Shown: positions 29,101-37,433 of the stretch, in pieces
Position numbering within the stretch: the first letter of the stretch is position 1
How the letters are laid out: the number at the start of each line of letters is the position of its first letter
DNA from: Rivularia sp. PCC 7116
Lineage (GTDB): Bacteria > Cyanobacteriota > Cyanobacteriia > Cyanobacteriales > Nostocaceae
DNA length: 64,000 nucleotides
Direction: 5' to 3'
Assembly (NCBI RefSeq): GCF_000316665.1
Contig: NC_019678.1
Location: 310,001-374,000 of the forward strand
Translations under genes and position numbers: made by a program
The notes under the pieces: generated by a model
The model's input: only the letters and a program-made list of their open reading frames with translations
Databases searched by the model: none
What the model was told of the DNA's origin: nothing

Positions 29101-30584
29101 CCTCTGACTGGCAGGGGAAGCCGAGAATCTCTAGCTTTTTGATAAATCTTATGTTTTTTCTCAACCGGAATCAGTTCATCTTCAAAATAAGCGACTGTTT
29201 CAGCTTCTCCCAACAATAAAAAGCCTTTCGCCACCAGTGAGAAATGAAAGTTCCGTAGTACCTGCTGCTGTAACTGCGGCTGCATATAAATCAGCACGTT
29301 GCGGCAGGTGATTAAATGCATTCGAGTAAAGTTAGCGTCTTTTGTTAAATCGTGGGGTGCAAAAATCAATGTTTCTCGCAGTTCCTTCACCACTTGAAAA
29401 CTTTGCTCTTGCCGAACAAAGTACCTCTCCAAACGTTCGGGAGTGAGATCCTTGGCAATACCTTCTGGATAAATTCCGTTAGCAGCTTTTTCTAAAGCTA
29501 TTCTATCGATATCGGTAGCAAAAATTTTGACTTTAGCTTGTTTGTCTAAATCGCAAAGAGCTTCATCAATCAAAATTGCGAGAGTGTAAGCTTCTTCTCC
29601 TGTCGCGCAAGCACTTACCCAACATCTAAGTTCTGCTCCCCACTCAATTTTTTCAACAATTTTAGGAATTACATTTGTTTCCAGATACTCCCAAGCCCCT
29701 GAATCGCGGAAAAATTTTGTAACGCTAATTAACAAGTCCTGACAAAGCACTTCTCTTTCTTTACGCTCAATTTGCAAGCGTGCAATATAATCGTCTATAT
29801 CGTTGTATCCCGTAATCAAGCAGCGGCGATGGATGCGCCGAGAAAGAGTAGAAGGCTTGTAATGGGTAAAATTAATATGTTGATGGCGGTTGAGAATACC
29901 GGTAATTTGCCCCAGCCTGACAGAATCAAGCGCCAGCTTAGAATGCGGTTGGTCTTGCTTTTCTTCATTTAAAGGTGCTTTAACAAAATCATATATTACT
30001 TCTGCCAACTCTTGCGGAGAACCAATACTATCTATAATCCGAGTCGCGATCGCGCTTTGTGGCATTCCGTCAAACTCAGCCGTACTCGGGTCTTGCACCA
30101 TGCCGGTTCCACCGGATTCATTGAGCATCCGCAAACCTTCCGAACCATCGCTACCAGTACCAGAAAGCACCACACCAATCGCGCTATCGCCCGCATCTTC
30201 ACCTAAAGACTGTAAAAATATATCTATGGGAAAATTAGGTCCGGGACGTTGTCTATCCTGACGCTGTAACTGCAAGCGGCGATTTCTAACTTCTAAATTT
30301 TGACCTGGAGGAATCAAATAAACGCAATTGGGCTTTATCTCCATGCCATCTTCTACCCGATAAATATCCATCCTTGTGGTTCTTCCCAGCAATTCCTTCA
30401 TCAGACTTTTGAAATCCGGTGATAAATGCTGGATGACAACAAACGCAGCCCCACTGTCAGCGGGCATATTCGCAAAGAATTCTTCCAAAGCCCGCAGCCC
30501 TCCAGCCGACGCACCAATCCCTACAACAAAAAAGTCATAGTTTTCCTTGCGATCTGTTTGTAGATTTTCGGAAGTAGAAGTCAT
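26121..30584 (-). CDS. CheB-CheR-PAS-PAS hybrid histidine kinase with receiver (paralogue)
   Basis: This 1487-residue paralogue of the downstream neighbour has the same domain order. CheB residues are Ser26, His53 and Asp146. The CheR part has [10 protein letters not shown] and TCRNVLIYM. The TNEEL coiled coil lies around 655-715, with PAS regions at ~735-845 and ~855-970. The kinase His1007, GTGLGLSIC, receiver Asp1325 and Lys1383 are all intact, so both copies look active. Identity is highest in the coiled coil and kinase core and lowest in the 490-640 linker and PAS regions. This suggests duplication followed by divergence of input sensing. The loop before the ATPase G1 box carries an odd GC-rich insert (about 27097-27165). 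The genes are 263 bp apart and could be co-transcribed or separately promoted. Confidence 0.93.
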   Translation of the reverse strand: MTSTSENLQTDRKENYDFFVVGIGASAGGLRALEEFFANMPADSGAAFVVIQHLSPDFKSLMKELLGRTTRMDIYRVEDGMEIKPNCVYLIPPGQNLEVRNRRLQLQRQDRQRPGPNFPIDIFLQSLGEDAGDSAIGVVLSGTGSDGSEGLRMLNESGGTGMVQDPSTAEFDGMPQSAIATRIIDSIGSPQELAEVIYDFVKAPLNEEKQDQPHSKLALDSVRLGQITGILNRHQHINFTHYKPSTLSRRIHRRCLITGYNDIDDYIARLQIERKEREVLCQDLLISVTKFFRDSGAWEYLETNVIPKIVEKIEWGAELRCWVSACATGEEAYTLAILIDEALCDLDKQAKVKIFATDIDRIALEKAANGIYPEGIAKDLTPERLERYFVRQEQSFQVVKELRETLIFAPHDLTKDANFTRMHLITCRNVLIYMQPQLQQQVLRNFHFSLVAKGFLLLGEAETVAYFEDELIPVEKKHKIYQKARDSRLPLPVRGVDNYKHLLQPAVKQAPRSTKEPMLEAAVNNLLGQQKATCLLVDKNNHVVYMFEDLAQVLKFPTGNPTTEAIKLVIPPLQLPLNTALRRAQKERNAVAYTGIKVEQGDKQRILSLKVSYEQANKIAGDFLMVTIAEDAAVDILPQPRNFEADSEVSHRILDLEYELQQSRENLQATIEELETTNEEQQATNEELIASNEELQSTNEELHSVNEELFTVNAEYQSKIHELTELNADVDNLLQSTDIGVIFLDKDLKIRKFTQAATVAINLVEADIGRPIQHITNNISLGEFVELLQSVLNSGEPKQREVQLSSSRKHLLMRIYPYWQTKEYCDGVVLTFVDVNEIKQVQTELQLTYDALEKNEKQLQAVLDNTTSVIYVKDIEGRYLLGNKQLCAVTGLELEQLLGNRDSELFPPEIYQVFETNDNKVIEEKTVLEFEEILPQSDGNHNYISIKAPLCDEEGNPYAVCGISTDITKQTSIQEKLNQINAELVRAKEAAEAANQAKSDFLARMTHELRTPLNAILGFTQILNRNPKLENKQKQYLDTILRSSKHLLGLINDILDISKIEAGMAEVHVNTFDLYRLLDGIEAMLYIKARAKKLRLKFEFDPELPQYVQADKSKLRQILINLLQNAIKFTDKGSVVLRVTITPPCNDGACGSPVNLGEVEKVEEVENSSPSSLCLYFQVEDTGRGIAPEELNHIFDAFVQSNPTYQVEDGTGLGLSICKRFVELMGGAINIESGVGEGTTVKFNILISLAEKTLEVTQSIPKGNILGLKPNQLNNRILVVEDNWENRQLLLQILVPLGFEVIEAVNGQEAIEIWEKEQPNLILMDMRMPVMDGYEATKIIKQKMNRNEPEIPSKTAIIALTATAFNEDRKFMLELGCNDFIRKPFQQEVLLDKIARYLGVEYIYESEANSYLTTDEQSNSHKLTAESLKFMPDEWRKSLYQEAKSCNQDSVLQLLSQIPENHQNLRMQLEDLADNYQFDGLSKLSES

Positions 30585-30865
30585 GAAATGTTGTACTAGC
30601 GATTAATTAATGTAACGTAATATTTTCGTGCCGACAGTCGAGGGATCTAAGTCCAGGATAAGTAATTCAATCAAATAAAAAAGCAAGTATTAAATTTTTC
30701 TTAAAATCGTAAACTATCTAATTAATACTTAAACAAAATTAATTGACTGCTTACGCTATAAGAATATAAATATAGCTAAGCAGCCAAGATTATAATTGTG
30801 TAATTATTTACACCCAATATTTCTTAACGAATTATTAAGCTTGTATAAGCAACAAGCTTAAACTT

Positions 30866-31738
30866 TTAAACAGTTTTCATCCACTCAATGCACTTTTTCA
30901 ATTCTTGCTGCATAGCTTTAGCATCAGAATTATATCTACGCCCGTGACCTGGTAAAACCCATTCAAATGAATAATTTGTCAATTTAGGCATTGATTTTTG
31001 TAACTCATCCCAGGAATACCAGCAGAAATTTCGGAAAGCTACCAGTTGTTGTAATCTATCAGACCAGGCAAGATGGTCGCCGGTAAACAAAAATTTATTT
31101 TTATATAGTAGAACAGTATGACCTTTAGTATGCCCCGGAACAGTAATAATTAATAATTCTGGAGTCAACTCGTAGTCATCTTCACCGCTTAACTGAATTT
31201 CAACATCGCGAGTACCCGAATTAATTTCTTCCTGATGCAGAATGCGCTCGCAGCCAAAATGCTCTGCGAACTTTTGATGATCGGCTACATCGTCTTTATG
31301 AGTTAGATACATAAAGCGAATTCCCCCCATTTGTTCCAAGCGCTTCACCAAAGGTGGAGTAAATCGAGGAGAATCAATTAAGATATTGCCTTCTGGTAAC
31401 TGAATAAAATAACTAGCAGCACCATAAGACTTTTCCGAATGATAGCCGCAATGATAAACATTTTCTTCTACCGGAATTGGAAAACTTGATTGAGCTTCTT
31501 TGATATCCTGGGGTTTATCAACAGTACCGATAGAAGCCGTAGGGCAAGATAATAAAGCCTGAAGTGCGGCTAACCTTTGTTTTTTATCAATTGGTTGGTG
31601 ATGTACTGCTGACATTCCCACTTCACGACTAAAAATTTCAGGAGTCATCCAGCGACAGGTATCGCAATCAATGCAAGTTGTATCCACATAAAAATCGCCG
31701 CTAACATTTTCAGTTCGCCGCAGATTTATACTAGCCAT
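30866..31738 (-). CDS. Ferredoxin-like/metallo-beta-lactamase-fold fusion protein
   Basis: This 290-residue protein has an N-terminal 4Fe-4S ferredoxin-like segment with CIDCDTC (Cys22, 25, 28) and a fourth Cys65 in SCPTASIG. It is followed by a metallo-beta-lactamase-fold hydrolase domain from ~85. Metal-binding residues visible are His147 in THKDDVADH, Asp153-His154, His203 in VPGHTKGH, Asp221 in FTGDHLAW and His265 in LPGHGRRY. The usual HxHxDH motif is altered: the second His is Asp. Proteins of this shape occur in cyanobacteria and plastids; a thiol or glyoxalase-like hydrolytic or redox role is possible but unproven. It is not an antibiotic-resistance beta-lactamase. The gene stands alone on its strand. 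Confidence 0.85.
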   Translation of the reverse strand: MASINLRRTENVSGDFYVDTTCIDCDTCRWMTPEIFSREVGMSAVHHQPIDKKQRLAALQALLSCPTASIGTVDKPQDIKEAQSSFPIPVEENVYHCGYHSEKSYGAASYFIQLPEGNILIDSPRFTPPLVKRLEQMGGIRFMYLTHKDDVADHQKFAEHFGCERILHQEEINSGTRDVEIQLSGEDDYELTPELLIITVPGHTKGHTVLLYKNKFLFTGDHLAWSDRLQQLVAFRNFCWYSWDELQKSMPKLTNYSFEWVLPGHGRRYNSDAKAMQQELKKCIEWMKTV

Positions 31739-31862
31739 ATTAAAACCCTTTGTAACAAGTTTGATGCAAAGTTAATTCACCTTGATACAACTACGTTAGC
31801 AAAATTTAGTGGTTGGTTTTGATAGTCAATATATGACAGTTTATGTATATAAATTTTAATTT

Positions 31863-31940
31863 TTATAACGCCTCCCACTCTTCATGGCTGATATTAGCCT
31901 GACGCAATATTCGATTAAGTAAACCAAGACTAATATCTGG
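31863..31940 (-). pseudogene. Remnant of a HicA-family toxin gene
   Basis: In the spacer before the next gene, the complement reads PDISLGLLNRILRQANISHEEWEAL followed by TAA, preceded by a stop codon in frame. The pattern (short strand, then a helix with LLxxILRQAxIS and a Glu-rich end) matches the C-terminal ~25 residues of HicA mRNA-interferase toxins. The N-terminal part with the catalytic His and any HicB antitoxin are absent, so only the tail survives. This is a pattern match by eye. Confidence 0.5.
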
Positions 31941-32064
31941 TTACTTAAACCAGCTTGCCGCTACAAAATAGCTATATTACAATAGTAATACACAAAGAAA
32001 TATACGGAAAAATAAAATGTCCTTACCAAACTATAAAACTTACATACTACCTTTTTATTAGCTG

Positions 32065-32694
32065 ATGCAACCTAGTTATAGAGGAACATTTGAAGCGCAT
32101 GTCACAGTAAAAGCAGATAATTTAGCTTGGAGGGTTAAATTTAACGAACTTTGCCAAAATTTAAATATAAAATGCGTTTTTATCGAGTTGCCTCAAGGTG
32201 TAGTTCGCTCTCAACCAATGACAGCGTCTTATCATTACGGCACTCTCAAAGATGTACTACAAAAAATCAACCGCATAGCTCAAAAGATAAAAAATGCAGA
32301 CTTTGAAATTACCCGTATAAAAATTGAGGCAATGGTAAGTAACCGAGATATTCCTATTTCGGATATTGAGGCGCAGAAGTTACCAAAGAGCAATTATTTT
32401 GAGTTTCATGTCAAAGTTATTTTGCCTGCTTCGGAGAATCTTGAAGTATTAAGAAATTACTGTTTGCGGCATGATGCTCATCTATCTACAAATGCTTTTA
32501 AAAAGCTTGCAGATGGAAAACAAACGCGATTCATTACCATGCGAATATATGATATGGGATACAAATCTGCTCAAACACGCTTTGATAATTTACTTCAATT
32601 CTTAAAAGCTAAAGAATTCAAACTTTCTCAACAGCAGCGAGAATATACAGTTTATGACAGCAACTCAAGTTTAGATGCTGGATGGATCGATTAA
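32065..32694 (+). CDS. Uncharacterised protein with internal domain duplication, partner of AbiEii-like gene
   Basis: I do not recognise this 209-residue protein. It is built from two similar halves. The first (~7-90) starts GTFEAHVTV and ends IKNADFEITRIKIEA; the second (~110-200) starts NYFEFHVKV and ends LKAKEFKLSQQQREY. Each half has the motif Phe-Glu-x-His-Val-x-Val (Glu10/His12 and Glu113/His115), a mid segment with Leu and Cys, and an amphipathic helix near the end. There is no signal peptide or membrane helix. The repeated Glu-x-His could bind a metal or nucleotide; that is speculation. An AbiEii-like nucleotidyltransferase gene follows 105 bp downstream on the same strand, so the two may work together. 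Confidence 0.75.
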   Translation: MQPSYRGTFEAHVTVKADNLAWRVKFNELCQNLNIKCVFIELPQGVVRSQPMTASYHYGTLKDVLQKINRIAQKIKNADFEITRIKIEAMVSNRDIPISDIEAQKLPKSNYFEFHVKVILPASENLEVLRNYCLRHDAHLSTNAFKKLADGKQTRFITMRIYDMGYKSAQTRFDNLLQFLKAKEFKLSQQQREYTVYDSNSSLDAGWID

Positions 32695-32799
32695 TTTTGG
32701 ATTCTAATAAGAGTTCGTAGTTGCGCTTTAGCATTAATCATATTTGGCGCGAAAGCACAACTACTAACCTAGATATTTTTATAGTTGTTAAAACATGAT

Positions 32800-33651
32800 A
32801 TGAAAGAAATAAACAAGCATTTAATAAAAATTGCTAATAACACAAATCGTCCTTTAGAAGAGATATTAATTTACCACTTACTTGAAAGCGTTTTACGTAG
32901 AGTTGCTGATTCAAATTACGGTGATGAATTAGTTTTACGTGGTGGAATGCTGACTCGACTTTGGGTTCCAACGGAACGAAGAACTGCTGAAGATGTTGAT
33001 TTTCTAGGTTTGTACCCTTTTGATATTCAAATAACAAAAGAAAAATTTCAAACTATTCTTAAAAATACATCTTTTACAGATAAAGTCATATTCGATATTG
33101 ACACTTTAGAAGTCACGGGAATTTGGTTAGAAACAGAATTTCCAGGAGCGCGAGTTAATATTAATGCTGGATTTGAAGATTATCGAAAAAATATTCAAAT
33201 AGATATTGGTTTCGGAGATCCACTAGTACCGCCAGCGGAATGGATTAATTTTCCAACACTAACTACAGAAAACATTAGATTGCAGGCTGCGACTCCCGAA
33301 ACCATGTTTGGTTGGAAGCTTCACGGCTTAGTAGAACAAGGAATTAAACGCTGGCGACCAAAAGATTTATACGATTTAATGCTATTTACCTCATATATAC
33401 AATTAGATGAAACAAAAGTTAAAGCAGCTATTGCCACAGCCTTCAGCAGTCGTAATACTAACTTAGAAGAAATTTATTATCTTTTATCTACACCAGAGTG
33501 GTGGGATAGAAGCAAAAATCGCGGTAAATGGAAATGGTATATTCGTCGCAAACCAGAGCAAAATATGCCAGAAGATTTTCTTTCAATTGTGGCTTTAGTG
33601 ACACAAAGCTGGGAAAGTACGGTGAAAGAAATCATGGAAGCAGCTTCGTAA
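32800..33651 (+). CDS. Nucleotidyltransferase, AbiEii/AbiGii toxin family
   Basis: This protein has 283 residues from ATG 32800; a TTG 15 bases earlier is less likely. It carries the family hallmarks: helical start NKHLIKIANNTNRP, then LVLRGGMLTRLW (~46-57) and TAEDVDFLG, with the acidic pair of the DNA polymerase beta-like nucleotidyltransferase active site (about Asp65 and Asp67). Later come PETMFGWKLHGLVEQG and WRPKDLYDLMLF, the Lys-x-Asp-xx-Asp segment typical of AbiEii. In the type IV AbiE system such enzymes block growth by adding nucleotides to tRNA and are held in check by an AbiEi antitoxin. No AbiEi regulator is present here; the only partner candidate is the duplicated-domain gene upstream. 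A bidirectional terminator follows. Confidence 0.85.
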   Translation: MKEINKHLIKIANNTNRPLEEILIYHLLESVLRRVADSNYGDELVLRGGMLTRLWVPTERRTAEDVDFLGLYPFDIQITKEKFQTILKNTSFTDKVIFDIDTLEVTGIWLETEFPGARVNINAGFEDYRKNIQIDIGFGDPLVPPAEWINFPTLTTENIRLQAATPETMFGWKLHGLVEQGIKRWRPKDLYDLMLFTSYIQLDETKVKAAIATAFSSRNTNLEEIYYLLSTPEWWDRSKNRGKWKWYIRRKPEQNMPEDFLSIVALVTQSWESTVKEIMEAAS

Positions 33652-33667
33652 TTTGCTGCTCCTATTC

Positions 33668-33699
33668 AAAAACCCGGTTTTTTCAAAAAACCGGGTTTC
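33668..33699. terminator. Bidirectional terminator between convergent genes
   Basis: A near-perfect inverted repeat, AAACCCGGTTTTTT and AAAAAACCGGGTTT, sits in the 71-bp gap between the AbiEii-like gene (plus) and ctaB (minus). GC-rich stems flanked by A and T runs on both sides make it a good intrinsic terminator for both transcripts. Confidence 0.85.
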
Positions 33700-33722
33700 T
33701 AAAGTTTAAATCCAACTAACTC

Positions 33723-34679
33723 TCAACCAACCAATAAATTCAACTTATCCCCAAAAAAACTTACAATGCGATGAGTCACGGGCAAACTATCAATCACCAT
33801 ACCCAAACACAACAACATCATATAAGAAATGGAATAGAGAAACATTCCTTTAGCCAAACTACGATCTTGAGGATGATGTAATAATTGCCACGCTTTGCGA
33901 ATAAATACCGCTCCCAAACACAAAGCAATAATAGTGTAGATAATTCCTACAGAATGCAAGGGATAAACTAGTAAAAGCGTTGATGCGACTGTTACCAAGC
34001 TATACCACCAAATTTGCTTCACTGTTGCTTCTTCTCCTGCAACCACTGGCAGCATTGGTACGTTTACTGCTGCGTAATCATCTTTAATCATCAATGCTAA
34101 AGACCAAAAGTGTGGTGGAGTCCAAACAAACACAATAGCAAATATCAACCATGCAGTAGGACTTAAAGTACCCGTTACCGCAGCACAACCAACTAAAGCG
34201 GGAATTGCTCCTGCGGCTCCCCCAATGACAATATTTTGAGTGCTGCTGCGCTTCAGCCAATGGGTGTAAATTAACAAGTAAAAAGCAATCCCGGACATTG
34301 CTAAGAATGCAGAAAGCAAATTAGCAAATATACTAAGCAGGGCAAAAGAAGCTACAGCTAAAACTATGGCAAAAATTAAAGCATCGCGTGGTTGTACTCT
34401 ACCCGAAGGTATGGGGCGATGGCGGGTACGCTCCATATCATAATCAATATCGCGGTCGTAAATACAGTTAATTGTTTGGGCGCTAGCAGCCGCTAAAGTA
34501 CCACCAGCAAGAGTTACTAATAACAATACGGGATTAACCTCTCCCGATGCGGCTATCCACATGCTTCCAGCAGTAGTAATCAGCAACAAAGGGATAATGC
34601 GGGGTTTAGTTAGCTGGTAGTAACTTTGAATAACTTGTAAAAACGTAGAGTGTCGTGGAGAGACATTTGTCTCAATCAT
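33723..34679 (-). CDS. ctaB: Heme O synthase (protoheme IX farnesyltransferase)
   Basis: This 318-residue UbiA-family prenyltransferase has about eight to nine membrane helices. It adds a farnesyl group to protoheme to give heme O, the first step toward heme A of cytochrome oxidase. The first Asp-rich prenyl-diphosphate site is CIYDRDIDYDMERTRHRPIP and the later loop has MIKDDYAAVNVPMLPVVAG. It is downstream of ctaA on the same strand (155 bp apart) and next to the ctaCDE genes. All steps for heme A supply and the oxidase subunits are thus clustered. The spacer upstream contains degenerate heptamer repeats. Confidence 0.95.
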   Translation of the reverse strand: MIETNVSPRHSTFLQVIQSYYQLTKPRIIPLLLITTAGSMWIAASGEVNPVLLLVTLAGGTLAAASAQTINCIYDRDIDYDMERTRHRPIPSGRVQPRDALIFAIVLAVASFALLSIFANLLSAFLAMSGIAFYLLIYTHWLKRSSTQNIVIGGAAGAIPALVGCAAVTGTLSPTAWLIFAIVFVWTPPHFWSLALMIKDDYAAVNVPMLPVVAGEEATVKQIWWYSLVTVASTLLLVYPLHSVGIIYTIIALCLGAVFIRKAWQLLHHPQDRSLAKGMFLYSISYMMLLCLGMVIDSLPVTHRIVSFFGDKLNLLVG

Positions 34680-34739
34680 CTTGGTAATGGTTCCTTATTT
34701 TTTAACAATTTATATGCTGTTTTTGCCTTTGCAGGCTGT

Positions 34740-34834
34740 TAGCGTCGAACAAATTAGTTATTAGTCATTAGTTATCAGTTATTAGTAGACAGTTAACAAA
34801 TAGCATCTAACAACTAGCCACTAAATACTAACTA
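34740..34834. repeat. Degenerate heptamer repeats between ctaA and ctaB
   Basis: The spacer contains tandem TTAGTTA/TTAGTCA-type heptamers followed, after a short gap, by the complementary AACTAGCC/AACTACTA type. The block can fold back on itself. It is one of several such arrays in this window. Confidence 0.7.
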
Positions 34835-35809
34835 CTAAGCACTAACATCACTTGTAGCAGATGAATTCAAGTCTGTGTTGTAACCTGAAATACTACGAGT
34901 GTCCATCCAATCACGTATTGCAAGTACTGTAAAAACAACTAATGTCCCTAGTAAAGAAGCCCCTATAGCCTGATGAGTAACGGTTAAAGGTTCTACCTGC
35001 AAATGTAAGCGGAAAGTGGCAAATCCTAAGACAATCTGTAGAATTAGTAACCCGCCAGCATAATTAGCCAGTTTTCGTAAAGCTGGGTGTAGTGCTGGAG
35101 TCCGCCAAGACACGAATACTAAGGCTAATGTTGCTAAGGTTGGTGGTAGCAAACCAAAAATATGAGTGTACATAACGGTACAGAATTGATCCCCGCTCAA
35201 ACATTGATGTAAAGCCCAGCGCGAACCAACTAAAGCACCTAGTAAGCTTTGTAAATAAACTAAAAGGCTAGCAGTGAAAGATATTGCTGGTAGTTTACCA
35301 ACAGTTCCTGTGGCTTTATAAGGTGTGAGTGCCGTACCAATAATCAGCAAAGTGGTAAAAAAGAATAATGCCGTCCCCAAATGAGCGGTAACAATATCAA
35401 ACCGCAAAAGCTGTGTAACGGTAAGCCCTCCTAAAATACCCTGAAAGACAATCAAAAACAGAGCAAATGTAGAAGCCCAAGGCAGCCATTTAGGTAAATC
35501 TCGACGACTCCACCAAGACATTCCTACCAAAGCTAAAGCGCTAAAACCAATCAATGCAGCATCCAATCGGTGAAACCATTCTAGGAAAACCTGCAAATTC
35601 ATTTGTTTAGTCGGTACAAGTTCCCCGTAACAAAGAGGCCAATCCGGACAAGCAAGTCCAGCATTCATCACGCGGGTAGCACTACCGATTGCCATCAAAA
35701 TCAAAGTGGCGATCGCCATCTTCCACACAAGCTTACGAATTCTATCTTTTTGCGATTGTTGCTGTGTTGTCGCAACTTCGTTTTGTTGTTCTAAAACAAA
35801 TTGGCTCAT
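34835..35809 (-). CDS. ctaA: Heme A synthase (COX15/CtaA family)
   Basis: This protein has 324 residues from ATG 35809, with AGGG about 13 bases upstream; the TTG one codon earlier is less likely. It has eight membrane helices in two four-helix halves. Conserved parts are SATRVMNAGLACPDWPLC near the first helix, EWFHRLDAALIG (heme-ligand His), HLGTALFFF, and in the second half QCLSGDQFCTVMYTHIFG and THQAIGASLLG. It oxidises the C8 methyl of heme O to formyl, giving heme A. A Cys pair in the first periplasmic loop (CPDWPLC) fits the redox-active cysteines of type B CtaA. It is divergent from ctaC across a 458-bp region. Confidence 0.95.
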   Translation of the reverse strand: MSQFVLEQQNEVATTQQQSQKDRIRKLVWKMAIATLILMAIGSATRVMNAGLACPDWPLCYGELVPTKQMNLQVFLEWFHRLDAALIGFSALALVGMSWWSRRDLPKWLPWASTFALFLIVFQGILGGLTVTQLLRFDIVTAHLGTALFFFTTLLIIGTALTPYKATGTVGKLPAISFTASLLVYLQSLLGALVGSRWALHQCLSGDQFCTVMYTHIFGLLPPTLATLALVFVSWRTPALHPALRKLANYAGGLLILQIVLGFATFRLHLQVEPLTVTHQAIGASLLGTLVVFTVLAIRDWMDTRSISGYNTDLNSSATSDVSA

Positions 35810-36267
35810 CAAATTTATCCCTTCTTATGCCCGAGAATCCAAGCTAGCTGCATTGTCCAAAACGCGAACTACATATTTTCTTCATTAACACCCTAGCGTA
35901 AACATCAGGATTTTATTCAAACCCCTTACTTATACTCTGGATCGTGAATCGAAAATGTAGCCAAAAGCTTTAGAGATTTTTTATGTTGTGATGAATTGAT
36001 GATTAGGAATTGGGAATTATTAATAGAGAATAGGCAATTGGCAATCGGGAAACAATAATAAAATTGTTCGGTTTCCACTAAAAATACTTTTTGTTTTCTA
36101 GTTTCCCTGTTTTAGCATCTCTCTATACCCTTGTCTGCTGATTTCAATTACGGAGTCTAAAAAATAATAAAGATTTTTACTTGTAGCACTCAATGCTCAT
36201 TGCCTACACTACCTTAGTATGTGAGTAGTTCTAAATAATCTAGTAAAGCCGCTAACTATTATCAACC
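35810..36267. other. Divergent regulatory region between ctaA and ctaC
   Basis: A 458-bp AT-rich stretch separates the divergent heme A synthase and oxidase operons, so it should hold promoters for both. It contains loose repeats of GGAATTGGGAATT/GGCAATTGGCAATC type at about 36005-36045. No clear transcription-factor site was recognised. Confidence 0.45.
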
Positions 36268-37284
36268 GTGAAAATTCCAAGTACAATCTGGACATTATTA
36301 ATTGGTATCCTGCTGACACTAGCCAGTTTTTGGCTGGGTCAAAATCATGGTTTACTGCCTACAGCCGCTTCGGATGAAGCTTTTTTGGTGGACGGTTTGT
36401 TCAATACGATGATGACCGTTTCTGCGGGTATTTTTCTTATTGTTGAAGGAGTGTTGATTTTCAGCGCTATCAAATACCGCCGTCGTAAAGGAGATGATAC
36501 AGATGCCGAACCAATTCATGGGAACGTACCGTTAGAAATTCTGTGGACGGCAATCCCAGCTATCATAGTTCTAGGTATTTCTGTTTATAGCTTTGATGTA
36601 TACAACTCAATAGGTGGGTTTAGTCCTGACGATGTTAATGAATCTCCCATAGCTCCGCAAGCCACATCAATGCCTGGTGCAGCTATTGCAGCAACATTGG
36701 ACGAGACACCTGATGTTAGAAATATTGAACAACTCCCCGAGAAAGAAAATGCTCCGGGAATGGGTATTGTTTCTCCGACTTTGGGCGCTACTCCCGAGAA
36801 CCAGCAGACACAGCCCGATTTGGTAGTAAAAGTAACTGGTTTGCAGTACGCTTTTCTGTTTAACTATCCCGAAAGCGGTGTTTTCTCCGGTGAATTACAC
36901 GTCCCTATAGGTAAAGAAGTTTATCTTGATATGGCTGCTAACGATGTAATTCATGCTTTTTGGGTACCAGAATTTCGTTTGAAGCAAGATTTAATTCCTG
37001 GAAGACAAACACAACTTCGTTTTACACCTCGGAAAGTAGGGGACTATAAGTTGATTTGTGCCGAACTTTGCGGCCCCTATCACGGTGCAATGAATACAAC
37101 TGTTGTTGTTCAATCACCAGAAGATTTTGATAATTGGATAAAAGAACAGCAAGTTGCTAGCAAAGAAACCATGAATCAAGCAGTTGCTGTTAATCCCGCA
37201 GAATTATCAGCCGATGAATTTCTTGCTCCCTATACTAACCAAATGGGAATTTCATCAGATACCTTAGAGCAAATTCATAATTAG
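36268..37284 (+). CDS. ctaC: Cytochrome c oxidase subunit II
   Basis: This 338-residue subunit has two N-terminal membrane helices (~7-25 and ~45-68, with a further hydrophobic stretch ~90-110) and a C-terminal CuA cupredoxin domain. CuA ligands are visible: His229, Cys264, Cys268, His272 and Met275 in CAELCGPYHGAM, with Glu266 between. It accepts electrons from cytochrome c6 or plastocyanin. An unusually long Pro/Thr-rich linker (~117-183) lies between membrane and CuA domain. The start is GTG; no ATG fits before the first helix. It leads the ctaC-ctaD-ctaE operon; the gap to ctaD is 149 bp of heptamer repeats. Confidence 0.96.
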   Translation: MKIPSTIWTLLIGILLTLASFWLGQNHGLLPTAASDEAFLVDGLFNTMMTVSAGIFLIVEGVLIFSAIKYRRRKGDDTDAEPIHGNVPLEILWTAIPAIIVLGISVYSFDVYNSIGGFSPDDVNESPIAPQATSMPGAAIAATLDETPDVRNIEQLPEKENAPGMGIVSPTLGATPENQQTQPDLVVKVTGLQYAFLFNYPESGVFSGELHVPIGKEVYLDMAANDVIHAFWVPEFRLKQDLIPGRQTQLRFTPRKVGDYKLICAELCGPYHGAMNTTVVVQSPEDFDNWIKEQQVASKETMNQAVAVNPAELSADEFLAPYTNQMGISSDTLEQIHN

Positions 37285-37433
37285 TATTTAGTGGTTAGTG
37301 GTTAGTAGTTAGTGGTTAGTGGTGAATAAACAAATATCAACCATAAACTAACAACTATCAACTAACAACCATCAACTAACAACCATCAACTATCACCCGA
37401 AGGGTGTGGCTCATCAACTAACAAATAATTTTT
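37285..37433. repeat. Heptamer tandem repeats between ctaC and ctaD
   Basis: The spacer opens with TTAGTGG/TTAGTAG heptamers (about six copies from 37289) and continues with CAACTATCAACTAAC-type units (about 37350-37395). Left and right parts are roughly complementary, so the transcript between ctaC and ctaD could fold into a stem. The motif CCCGAAGGGTG at ~37397 makes an extra small hairpin. Confidence 0.8.

Noticed and set aside
30866-31738. Antibiotic-resistance metallo-beta-lactamase
   Set aside because: No signal peptide, an altered metal motif and an N-terminal Fe-S-like segment point to another function.
37285-37433. CRISPR array among tandem repeats
   Set aside because: Units are contiguous degenerate heptamers without spacers; no cas genes are nearby.
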